Source of the DNA: Candidatus Bathyarchaeota archaeon | Lineage (GTDB): Archaea > Thermoproteota > Bathyarchaeia > EX4484-135 | Length of the DNA: 6,148 nucleotides | Direction of reading: 5' to 3' | Assembly: GCA_011040545.1 (NCBI GenBank) | Contig: DQYM01000175.1 | Location: 1-6,148 of the forward strand | Position numbers and translations under genes: made by a program | The notes under the pieces: generated by a model | Databases searched by the model: none | What the model was told of the DNA's origin: nothing | Seen by the model: only the letters and a program-made list of their open reading frames with translations | Shown: in pieces, positions 1 to 5,268 of the stretch | Layout: the number at the start of each line of letters is the position of its first letter | How positions within the stretch are numbered: position 1 is the stretch's first letter

Positions 1-109
1 GCGCCCTATCGTAGCCAAGCAGCTTCACGACTACGCCATACACATCGCCTGGGCCAGGCTCCATCATCTCCGCCAGCTCTTCCTCGCTAATTATCTTCCG
101 CTTCCCCAT
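1..109 (-). CDS. eif1A: Translation initiation factor aIF1A, N-terminal fragment cut by the window edge
   Basis: The first 36 codons are present, read leftward from an ATG at 109-107, and the frame is still open at base 1. The peptide starts MGKRKIISEEELAEMMEP and continues into PGPGDVYGVVVKLLGYDR. This resembles the N-terminus of archaeal aIF1A: a short basic/acidic leader, then the first beta strands of the S1-like OB fold, where a 'GVV..(L/M)LG.DR' pattern is typical. aIF1A (the eIF1A/IF1 homologue) binds the A-site region of the small ribosomal subunit during initiation. Most of the OB fold lies outside the window, so the call rests on this short match. No in-frame start lies between this ATG and the tRNA gene just upstream. 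A TATA-like element about 30 bp upstream predicts an mRNA beginning within a few bases of the ATG, so translation is probably leaderless. Confidence 0.78.
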   Translation of the reverse strand, partial: MGKRKIISEEELAEMMEPGPGDVYGVVVKLLGYDRA

Positions 110-133
110 AGCGGGCTCTGGAGAGAAGCAAGG

Positions 134-146
134 GCTAATAAGCATT
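134..146 (-). promoter_or_regulatory. TATA-like promoter element of the aIF1A gene
   Basis: On the minus strand the sequence reads AATGCTTATTAGC, with the TATA-like core CTTATTAG at 142-135. Archaeal transcription usually starts about 26 bp downstream of the TATA centre, here near base 113, only about 4 bases before the ATG at 109. The element begins only 8 bases after the encoded CCA of the upstream tRNA. The promoter assignment is an inference from sequence and spacing; read-through from the tRNA promoter is the alternative. Confidence 0.5.
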
Positions 147-150
147 ACGT

Positions 151-228
151 TGGCGCCCCGGCCGGGATTTGAACCCGGGTCGTGCGGGCGACAGCCGCAC
201 ATTCTAGACCGGGCTGAACTACCGGGGC
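151..228 (-). tRNA. tRNA-Asp (anticodon GUC), CCA encoded, no intron
   Basis: Read on the minus strand, a full cloverleaf folds without gaps. The acceptor stem is GCCCCGG (228-222) with CCGGGGC. T8 and A9 follow. The D stem is GTTC/GAAT with an 11-nt loop containing GG. The anticodon stem is TGCGG/CCGCA around the 7-nt loop CTGTCGC, giving anticodon GTC (Asp). The variable loop is 4 nt (CGAC). The T stem is CCGGG/CCCGG with loop TTCAAAT. The discriminator is G, followed by genomic CCA (153-151). The mature length without CCA is 75 nt. Nothing extra sits at positions 37/38 or in the other arms, so there is no archaeal intron. The G discriminator and GUC anticodon are expected identity elements for aspartate. 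A TATA box about 32 bp upstream and the aIF1A gene 41 bp downstream flank it. No oligo-T run follows the 3' end. Confidence 0.96.
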
Positions 229-254
229 TGCCGATTGGCAGGCTAGGGAGGGGC

Positions 255-269
255 GATATAAAGATTTTC
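255..269 (-). promoter_or_regulatory. TATA box and BRE-like element of tRNA-Asp
   Basis: The minus strand reads GAAAATCTTTATATC: a TATA box (CTTTATAT, 263-256) preceded by a purine-rich BRE-like GAAAAT. The centre is about 32 bp from the first tRNA base, placing the transcription start near base 234 and leaving a 5' leader of about 6 nt for RNase P to remove. The element lies in the 67-bp gap after the AAA+ ATPase stop codon. Confidence 0.65.
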
Positions 270-295
270 ACGAGTTCGGCTATGCTAGCGGAGGC

Positions 296-2143
296 CTAAT
301 CGGGGTCATCCTCATCTCGCCTCCTCATGCACTCTGGGAACATTAGCTCATCAATTTCATCAAATAAGTACACTGCTGATCGCATGCTCCTCCTCGCAGC
401 CTTAATTAGATCGCAGTACCTATCCTCATAGCGAGCTATATCACTGTAGAGTGGGAATATGCCCCCAAAGGCCCTAATGTACTTCTTGAGCTTGCTTATG
501 AATTCCTTAACTAAGCCCTTGACCCAGTCCTTCAATCCGCTCTCTTCTTGACGTGGATTCTCGGCTATTTTCTTGAATTCTTCAACGTATGCAATGGGTA
601 TCTCAGAGGCCTTTAAGCTGAAGAAGAACTTAACTGCATTTCTTATGCCCTCATAGAGGTTCCTGGGGTTACAGGCACATTCAGCATCCATAGATAGGTC
701 TATAGTTAGCTTCCTTATCTCATTTACGATCTCCTCATCCTTTAACACCTCCTTGATCCAGCTCGTTAATTTCTCCCTTAGCCTATCCTCTAGCTCAATT
801 TCATCCTCCTTTAAGCTCCAGCCAATCCAGGTGAGCAGCTTCTTGACCCAGAAGAACACAATGAAGTACCTTAAGTTCTTCCTCGTAGCGTACCTACCTG
901 TTATGGGCGTGAAGTATACAACAAGATCTGCTCTATTCCTTATGGCCTCATCTACCAGATCTGGGTAATTCGTTACGAGTATAACAAGCATCCTCTTCCT
1001 CTTGTCCCAAAGCGACATCACCCAGAAGGTGAGTTCCCTACGGGTAGAGGCCCTCTCGGTCCCCCTCTCAAACGCTATGCCCTCAGCCTCATCAAGGAAC
1101 AGGATGGTGTAATCGCCTCGTGTATCTATCCAGTGCTCTATGACCCTTAGGACTTCCTTTACCTCCTCTGGATCAAGAAGGCTAGTTAGGCGCTGGCAGT
1201 TTATCCTAATGCTCTCTATGATATCTACCTCGCCCTTGAGCTTGCGTATTATCTCACTCAGCAATAACTTGTAAAGGGGCGTCTTGCCAGTACCTGGGTA
1301 TCCGAACACCAAAACTAGAATGGGCCTGACATCCTCTGGATCAACACGGATCTTAGTGCTGAAGGCTAGGTAGGCAGCCCTTAGCAGTAAGTCAAACTGG
1401 TACTCATAGCCGTACAGGGAGGCGAATACACTCTTCCTTAACTCCTCTTTTACGTCCTTGATCTTCAGCCTTTCCACGAAGCCGTAGGACTCAAGGATCC
1501 TAAATATGTTTTCAACGCACTCTATGGCCCTATACGGGACCCTGCAGATCTCCCTACATAACTCCCTAAGCTTAGGGAAGCCACCGCCAGGCTCTGCTTC
1601 AAGACGAGGCAGTGGAGCCCCTTCTGGGACCTGTGGACTGCCAGCCTCCCTAGGTGGGGTATTAGGGAATATCTGGCCCCAGTTAGCACCTCGCTCGATT
1701 TCTAAGCTAAGGCACCAAGGACCCTGATCACCGTTGCCAAAGGACTCCAGTTTGGTTTCTGCTCTTATCACTTCCGTGCGCAGGAGATACTGAAGCATAG
1801 TTATGAATGGCCTTATGCCTTCACGTTTTGCTTGAACTAGATAACTCACCGTATTAGAGTAGCGTTCTTTCCTCAACTTGCCTATGAGGCCCAAGTAAAA
1901 TAGCTCCCCTGCCTCAGGATCCGTATCGTAATTGTTTACTATATATGCGACGTCAGTCCCTATCTTAGATTGCCATAGCTCGTGCTCTTCTGGATCCTCT
2001 ATACGCTTAAGCTCAATTTTCAGTGATCCACGCTTCCGTAGCTCATCTATTATTATCCTTAGGGGCGGGATTACATGGTAGGCCCTCCTGATGTGCTTAA
2101 GTACATTCTGTTCTGGTGGTGTATTTCCCCCTGGTGATGACAT
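296..2143 (-). CDS. AAA+ ATPase, 615 aa, unrecognised subfamily with a large N-terminal region
   Basis: The central AAA+ module is clear. Walker A is GYPGTGKT (residues 281-288), Walker B is ILFLDE (347-352), sensor 1 is in LVTNYPD (Asn392), and an arginine-finger region follows at AIRNRADLVVYF (400-411, candidates Arg402 and Arg404). A sensor-2-like CNPRNLYEGIR lies at 491-501. The GxPGTGKT form and the D-E-A-I-R-x-R-A-D pattern point to the classical AAA/Cdc48-like side of AAA+, not to STAND or MoxR types. Residues 1-240 match nothing I recognise. They contain charged helical stretches and a Pro/Gly-rich, probably flexible linker at about 157-192. Residues 430-615 are mostly helical and end in an acidic tail (RDEDDPD). 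There is no signal peptide or convincing membrane span. The ATG at 2143 has a TATA element about 28 bp upstream, implying a leaderless mRNA. The gene is transcribed alone, divergently from korC and ahead of tRNA-Asp. Its substrate or partner is unknown; remodelling of a protein or complex is the general role of the family. The ATPase call is firm and any finer function is not. Confidence 0.88.
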   Translation of the reverse strand: MSSPGGNTPPEQNVLKHIRRAYHVIPPLRIIIDELRKRGSLKIELKRIEDPEEHELWQSKIGTDVAYIVNNYDTDPEAGELFYLGLIGKLRKERYSNTVSYLVQAKREGIRPFITMLQYLLRTEVIRAETKLESFGNGDQGPWCLSLEIERGANWGQIFPNTPPREAGSPQVPEGAPLPRLEAEPGGGFPKLRELCREICRVPYRAIECVENIFRILESYGFVERLKIKDVKEELRKSVFASLYGYEYQFDLLLRAAYLAFSTKIRVDPEDVRPILVLVFGYPGTGKTPLYKLLLSEIIRKLKGEVDIIESIRINCQRLTSLLDPEEVKEVLRVIEHWIDTRGDYTILFLDEAEGIAFERGTERASTRRELTFWVMSLWDKRKRMLVILVTNYPDLVDEAIRNRADLVVYFTPITGRYATRKNLRYFIVFFWVKKLLTWIGWSLKEDEIELEDRLREKLTSWIKEVLKDEEIVNEIRKLTIDLSMDAECACNPRNLYEGIRNAVKFFFSLKASEIPIAYVEEFKKIAENPRQEESGLKDWVKGLVKEFISKLKKYIRAFGGIFPLYSDIARYEDRYCDLIKAARRSMRSAVYLFDEIDELMFPECMRRRDEDDPD

Positions 2144-2161
2144 AGCCGACTAGGCCGTATG

Positions 2162-2207
2162 TACTTATTTAAAAGCTTTTCTACAAGCTACCCCCAACCA
2201 GCGAGGG
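2162..2207 (+). promoter_or_regulatory. korC: Divergent TATA element and ribosome-binding site of korC
   Basis: On the plus strand the same AT block reads TACTTATTTAAAAGC (2162-2176), also an acceptable archaeal TATA box. A start about 26 bp downstream would fall near 2196, leaving a leader of about 19 nt before the TTG at 2215. That leader contains GAGGG (2203-2207), a plausible Shine-Dalgarno match 7 bases before the TTG. Sharing one AT block between two divergent promoters is an inference from spacing on both sides. Confidence 0.45.
2164..2181 (-). promoter_or_regulatory. TATA element of the AAA+ ATPase gene (leaderless promoter)
   Basis: The minus strand reads GAAAAGCTTTTAAATAAG. The TATA core TTTTAAAT is centred near base 2171 and follows a purine-rich GAAAAG that could act as BRE. 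A start 26 bp downstream falls at about 2145, two bases before the ATG at 2143, so no ribosome-binding site is expected or seen. The element overlaps the one proposed for the opposite strand and abuts the perfect palindrome AAAAGCTTTT (2171-2180). Confidence 0.55.
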
Positions 2208-2214
2208 CTAAGCC

Positions 2215-2760
2215 TTGGAGCAGGTGAGCAGGGGCCGTGTTGAGGTCAAGCTAGCTGGCATCGGTGGCCAGGGCGTAGTGCTAGCTAGCCATGTGCTCGC
2301 CCTCGGGGCCTTCTACGATGGCAAGTGGGTAGTCTGCACTCAGGCATATAGTGCTCGTGTGAGGGGAGGGCCAGTTGAAGCTGATGTGATCATATCCGAG
2401 CATAAGATCGGGTATCCCTTCGTGAGGAGGCCTAACATATTAGTCGTTCTAGCTGAGCCAGGCCTTAAGTTCGTGAGCTCCCTGGCTAAGGGGGGATTAT
2501 TGCTAGCTGATGCCTCACTCTCCAGCGAGGTAGAGGCCTATGAGGTAAACAAGCTGGTACTACCGTTCTTTGAGGTAGCTAAGGGGGAGTGTGGTTCCCC
2601 TTCTGTAGCTAACATGGTGGCCCTAGGTGCCCTAGTCGGCCATACTGGCCTGGTGAGCAAGGGGGCCGTTGAGAAGGCCATAGGAGATAGCGTTAGTAGG
2701 GCCTACCTAGATTTGGACCTAAGGGCCTTCAGGGCTGGCTTAAGGCTGGTCGGGGAATAG
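2215..2760 (+). CDS. korC: 2-oxoacid:ferredoxin oxidoreductase gamma subunit (KorC type)
   Basis: This 181-residue protein is full length for the gamma-subunit (POR gamma/catalytic) domain. It shows the glycine-rich GIGGQGV (15-21) after the first beta strand, the TQAYSARVRGGPVEADVIIS block (42-61), and a C-terminal GSPSVANMVALGAL (127-140). The TQ.Y....RGG pattern fits 2-oxoglutarate-type KorC better than PorG (which has RRGAPV) or IorB (QRGG within a different block). KorC joins the alpha and beta subunits, which carry TPP chemistry, in CoA-dependent oxidative decarboxylation of a 2-oxoacid with ferredoxin as acceptor; it acts in the cytoplasm. Neither partner lies in the window, so the substrate cannot be assigned. 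The family usually has Tyr-Gly-Pro-Glu where this protein has Tyr-Ser-Ala-Arg. The start is taken as TTG 2215, with GAGGG 7 bases upstream; GTG 2224 (Val4) is a close alternative. The stop is TAG. Confidence 0.87.
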   Translation: MEQVSRGRVEVKLAGIGGQGVVLASHVLALGAFYDGKWVVCTQAYSARVRGGPVEADVIISEHKIGYPFVRRPNILVVLAEPGLKFVSSLAKGGLLLADASLSSEVEAYEVNKLVLPFFEVAKGECGSPSVANMVALGALVGHTGLVSKGAVEKAIGDSVSRAYLDLDLRAFRAGLRLVGE

Positions 2761-2772
2761 GCCTACGGGCCT
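2759..2772 (+). other. Small RNA hairpin with UACG tetraloop at the korC stop codon
   Basis: AGGCC (2759-2763) pairs perfectly with GGCCT (2768-2772) around TACG (2764-2767). In RNA this is a C(UACG)G loop, a member of the unusually stable UNCG tetraloop class. The 5' arm includes the last two bases of the TAG stop codon. No T-run follows, so it is not a classical terminator; it may stabilise or punctuate the 3' end of the korC message. The fold is seen directly; the function is inferred. Confidence 0.4.
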
Positions 2773-2795
2773 TCAAGATGGGTGTGGGCTACAGC

Positions 2796-2816
2796 TAAGG
2801 AAAAGCCATTTATTAG
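2796..2816 (+). promoter_or_regulatory. Promoter of the pilus-type ATPase operon
   Basis: A purine-rich BRE-like AAGGAAAAG (2797-2805) precedes the TATA core ATTTATTAG (2808-2816). The predicted start is near 2838, giving a leader of only about 10 nt before TTG 2849. It lies in the 88-bp gap after korC, which suggests the three-gene cluster is transcribed independently of korC. Confidence 0.6.
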
Positions 2817-2837
2817 CCTGCGCCTTCACGCTAGCTT

Positions 2838-2843
2838 GGTGGT
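2838..2843 (+). promoter_or_regulatory. Ribosome-binding site for the TTG start at 2849
   Basis: GGTGGT, complementary to the archaeal 16S rRNA tail, ends 5 bases before TTG 2849. It favours that TTG over the internal ATG at 2921. An out-of-frame ATG at 2845 lies between them but runs into a stop at 2869-2871. Confidence 0.5.
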
Positions 2844-2848
2844 AATGC

Positions 2849-4390
2849 TTGGCCAGCGAGGGGGGCACTAGGGTAGAGGCTAGAGCAGAAGCTAGGGCAG
2901 GAGCCGAGAGGCATAGGCCAATGGTGCTTAAGGAGGCCTACCCCCTTAGGCCCCCATTCTCATATGCAGCCATAAAGAGGGACCCAATAACAGAGGAAAT
3001 AGTATATGAGGTCGTTGAGCCAACCCTAACAGAACATGAGAAAAAGCTGTTGGAGAAGCTAAAGGAGAAGCTACTGGATGAGCTGAAGGTAGATCTAGAT
3101 AGCTTTGAGAACAGGGAGAAGGCAGAGGAATTCCTTATGAAGGAGATCCTACGTGTTATAAAGAAGTACAAGATAAATGCCTCAAGGGAAACGCTTAACA
3201 AGCTATTCTACTACATGTCCCGTGATTTCATAGGCTACGGCAAGATAGAGCCCCTCATGATAGATCCACTTATAGAGGATATATCGTGTGATGGCCCTCA
3301 GATACCAATATACGTGTGGCATAGGGACTACGAGTCCATACCGACCAACGTAATATTTGAGTCCGAGGCGGAGCTCAGCTCCTTTATAATAAGGCTGGCG
3401 TACAGAGCTGGGAAGCACATATCAATAGCTAACCCAATAGTGGAGGCCCGATTGCCAGATGGTTCAAGGGCCGTCCTCACGCTTGGCACCGAGGTAACTA
3501 GGCGTGGGAGCACATTTACCATAAGGAAGTTCAGGAAGGAGCCATTCACCATAGTTGACCTAATAAGGCTGAATACCGTTTCAGCCCAGATGGCCGCTTA
3601 CTTCTGGTACGTGATTGAACACAAGGCATCCATAATAGTAGCTGGTGGTATCGCTACTGGCAAGACAACGCTCTTAAACTGCCTCTCCATGTTCATAAAG
3701 CCAGAGTACAAGATAGTTACAGTTGAGGAAACACCAGAGCTAAACCTACCGCATGAGAACTGGATTGCATCTGTTACTAGAGCTGGCTATGGGCCAGAGG
3801 GGCGAGGTGCTATAACGCTATTTGACCTCGTTAAGGCAGCCCTAAGGCAGAGGCCAGATTACATCATAGTAGGTGAGGTCAGGGGTGAGGAAGCATACGT
3901 GCTCTTCCAGGCCATGGCCACAGGCCACCTAGGCTTCTGTACCATCCACGCCGAGACCATAGACCGTGTGTTCAAGAGGCTGGCCTCCAAGCCCATGAAC
4001 ATCCCGAAGGTGTTCTTTGAGGCCATAGATGTGCTTACCCTTCAGGTAAGGACTGAGCGCAAGGGAAGGCCGATAAGGCGGACTAAGGTAGTAGCTGAGG
4101 TAACTGGCCTCCACCCTGAAACGCTTGACCCAAAGATACTTGAGGTCTTCAGGTGGGATCCAGTTACCGACCAGCACATCTACCTAGGCCGTAGCTACCA
4201 GCTGGAGAAGATAGCTGCCGATAAGGGCATAAGCATGGATGATGTTGAGAGGGAGCTTGAGAGGCGTAGGCAGGTGCTTGAGTGGATGGTTAGGAAGAAC
4301 CTACGTGATTACAAGACGGTAGCGTCCATAATCAGGGAGTACTACGCTGATCCTCGTAGGGTGCTTATGAGGGCGAGGGTGGGAGCTTGA
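2849..4390 (+). CDS. Type II/IV secretion-family ATPase (GspE/FlaI/TadA type), filament assembly motor
   Basis: This 513-residue protein carries every signature of the family. Walker A is GGIATGKT (266-273). The acidic 'Asp box' is VTVEETPELNLPHENW (290-305). The Walker-B-like segment is DYIIVGEVRGEEA (337-349), and the His box TGH...CTIHAET spans 358-370. The N-terminal domain has an Ala/Glu/Arg-rich head (1-24), the YPLRPPFSYAAI motif (31-42) typical of archaeal FlaI-like ATPases, and a charged helix at about 60-105. The LPHENW and RQRPDYIIVGEVRG strings are close to archaellum/archaeal pilus ATPases. As a cytoplasmic hexamer it would power subunit insertion through the membrane platform encoded by the next two genes. 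The start is TTG 2849: GGTGGT is 5 bases upstream and an in-frame TAA at 2843-2845 blocks any longer frame. ATG 2921 (Met25) is possible. It overlaps the next gene by 4 bases. Whether it serves an archaellum or a pilus cannot be told from this window. Confidence 0.93.
   Translation: MASEGGTRVEARAEARAGAERHRPMVLKEAYPLRPPFSYAAIKRDPITEEIVYEVVEPTLTEHEKKLLEKLKEKLLDELKVDLDSFENREKAEEFLMKEILRVIKKYKINASRETLNKLFYYMSRDFIGYGKIEPLMIDPLIEDISCDGPQIPIYVWHRDYESIPTNVIFESEAELSSFIIRLAYRAGKHISIANPIVEARLPDGSRAVLTLGTEVTRRGSTFTIRKFRKEPFTIVDLIRLNTVSAQMAAYFWYVIEHKASIIVAGGIATGKTTLLNCLSMFIKPEYKIVTVEETPELNLPHENWIASVTRAGYGPEGRGAITLFDLVKAALRQRPDYIIVGEVRGEEAYVLFQAMATGHLGFCTIHAETIDRVFKRLASKPMNIPKVFFEAIDVLTLQVRTERKGRPIRRTKVVAEVTGLHPETLDPKILEVFRWDPVTDQHIYLGRSYQLEKIAADKGISMDDVERELERRRQVLEWMVRKNLRDYKTVASIIREYYADPRRVLMRARVGA
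4375..4390 (+). promoter_or_regulatory. Coupled stop/start TTGA with internal ribosome-binding site
   Basis: The ATPase TGA stop (4388-4390) overlaps the TTG start of the next gene (4387-4389) in TTGA. A purine-rich GAGGGTGGGAG lies just upstream inside the ATPase gene. The arrangement predicts translational coupling of motor and platform proteins. Confidence 0.6.
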
Positions 4391-5265
4391 ACCTAGAGCC
4401 AGCCTACACCCTAGCCTACAGACTCTTTGGTAGGACTTCTGAGAGGCTTGAGAAGAGGTTCGCTGGCTTCTCAGAGCTAGTAAGGCGTGCTTACCTTGGC
4501 GTAGCACCAAGTGGCTACATAAGCCTGCTCCTGCTTACTGGGACCGTATCCAGTATCGTAGCATTAGCTGCTAGCTTCACGGCCCTCTGGCTTATCCTAG
4601 GCCTACCAATCTTCAGCTCCATCTTCTTCTCAGCCCTAGCCTTCGTAGGGGCCTGGCTCATCTCCCTCGGCTGCTTCTACACATACCCAATCCTGAGGGC
4701 AAGGCGCATAAGAGTGGAGGTTGAGAGGGACCTTGGCTTCATAGCTAGCTACATGGCCGTCATGGCAAGTGCTGGCGTGAACCCATATGAGATATTCAAG
4801 TCCCTAGCTAAAGGGGATATCATACCATCTATAACGCCCATAGCAGCTACCATAGTTAGGGATGTGGAGTTCCTTGGCTTTGATGCCCTCTCAGCTATAA
4901 TGAGGGCTGCTAGGCTCTCGCCATCCGCTAGGTTGAGGGTGTTCCTTGATGGCATCGTGGCTACCATACATACTGGTGGCGACCTGGCTTCATACCTACG
5001 TGGTGCTATGGAGGAGGCCCTTAGGACAGAGAGGATCAGGCTAAGGGAGATGGCGGAAACCCTCTCCGTCTTTGGGGAGGCCTTCGTTGCCCTCTTCGTA
5101 GCTGGCCCCATATTCATAACCATAATGCTGACCTTAATGGCCATCCTAGGTGGGACGGGAGGCATAGACCCGATAAGCATACTCATGCTCCTGATATATG
5201 CCCTAATGCCCCTTGCTGGTATTGCCATGCTAGTTGTAGCAAAGGCCCTCACACCAGGGGGATGA
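4387..5265 (+). CDS. GspF/TadC-type membrane platform protein, first of two (FlaJ N-terminal-half-like)
   Basis: This is a 292-residue integral membrane protein. Hydrophobic segments lie at about 45-70, 75-101, 231-255 and 263-287. Between the second and third is a soluble T2SSF-type domain (about 112-228) containing DLGFIASYMAVMASAGVNP (115-133), IVRDVEFLGFDALSA (156-170), and a SPSARLRVFLDGIVATIHTG-like stretch (178-197) followed by GDL. The 'SAG..P.E.F', 'RDVE..G.D.L.A' and 'SGGDL'-like patterns match the first T2SSF repeat of archaeal FlaJ and pilus platform proteins. At this length it holds one repeat, whereas archaeal FlaJ proteins usually carry two in about 500-580 residues. It would sit in the cytoplasmic membrane and contact the ATPase hexamer. 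The TTG start overlaps the ATPase stop, with a purine-rich ribosome-binding site just upstream, and no earlier in-frame start is visible. It ends TGA, three bases before the next start. Confidence 0.88.
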   Translation: MNLEPAYTLAYRLFGRTSERLEKRFAGFSELVRRAYLGVAPSGYISLLLLTGTVSSIVALAASFTALWLILGLPIFSSIFFSALAFVGAWLISLGCFYTYPILRARRIRVEVERDLGFIASYMAVMASAGVNPYEIFKSLAKGDIIPSITPIAATIVRDVEFLGFDALSAIMRAARLSPSARLRVFLDGIVATIHTGGDLASYLRGAMEEALRTERIRLREMAETLSVFGEAFVALFVAGPIFITIMLTLMAILGGTGGIDPISILMLLIYALMPLAGIAMLVVAKALTPGG

Positions 5266-5268
5266 GAG

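Noticed and set aside
186..205. Possible archaeal tRNA intron or bulge-helix-bulge in the anticodon arm
   Set aside because: The anticodon stem and 7-nt loop are contiguous and the total length (75 nt without CCA) leaves no room for an insertion.
151..228. tRNA-Asp as an integration (att) site for a mobile element
   Set aside because: No integrase gene and no repeated copy of the tRNA 3' half was seen in the window, and the flanking genes on both sides look chromosomal.
341..373. Second Walker-B-like string (VYLFDEIDEL) near the C-terminus of the AAA+ protein
   Set aside because: No Walker A or other AAA+ motifs accompany it in the C-terminal 180 residues, so a second ATPase domain is not supported; it is probably a chance hydrophobic-acidic helix.
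753..1727. Plus-strand open frames of about 70 codons inside the AAA+ ATPase gene
   Set aside because: They are antisense to the continuous AAA+ reading frame, with Ser/Leu-rich composition expected from reversed Lys/Glu codons.
2836..2871. Short leader peptide from TTG 2836 or ATG 2845
   Set aside because: These frames give only 11 or 8 codons, stop inside the ATPase gene, and coincide with the predicted transcription start and the ribosome-binding site.
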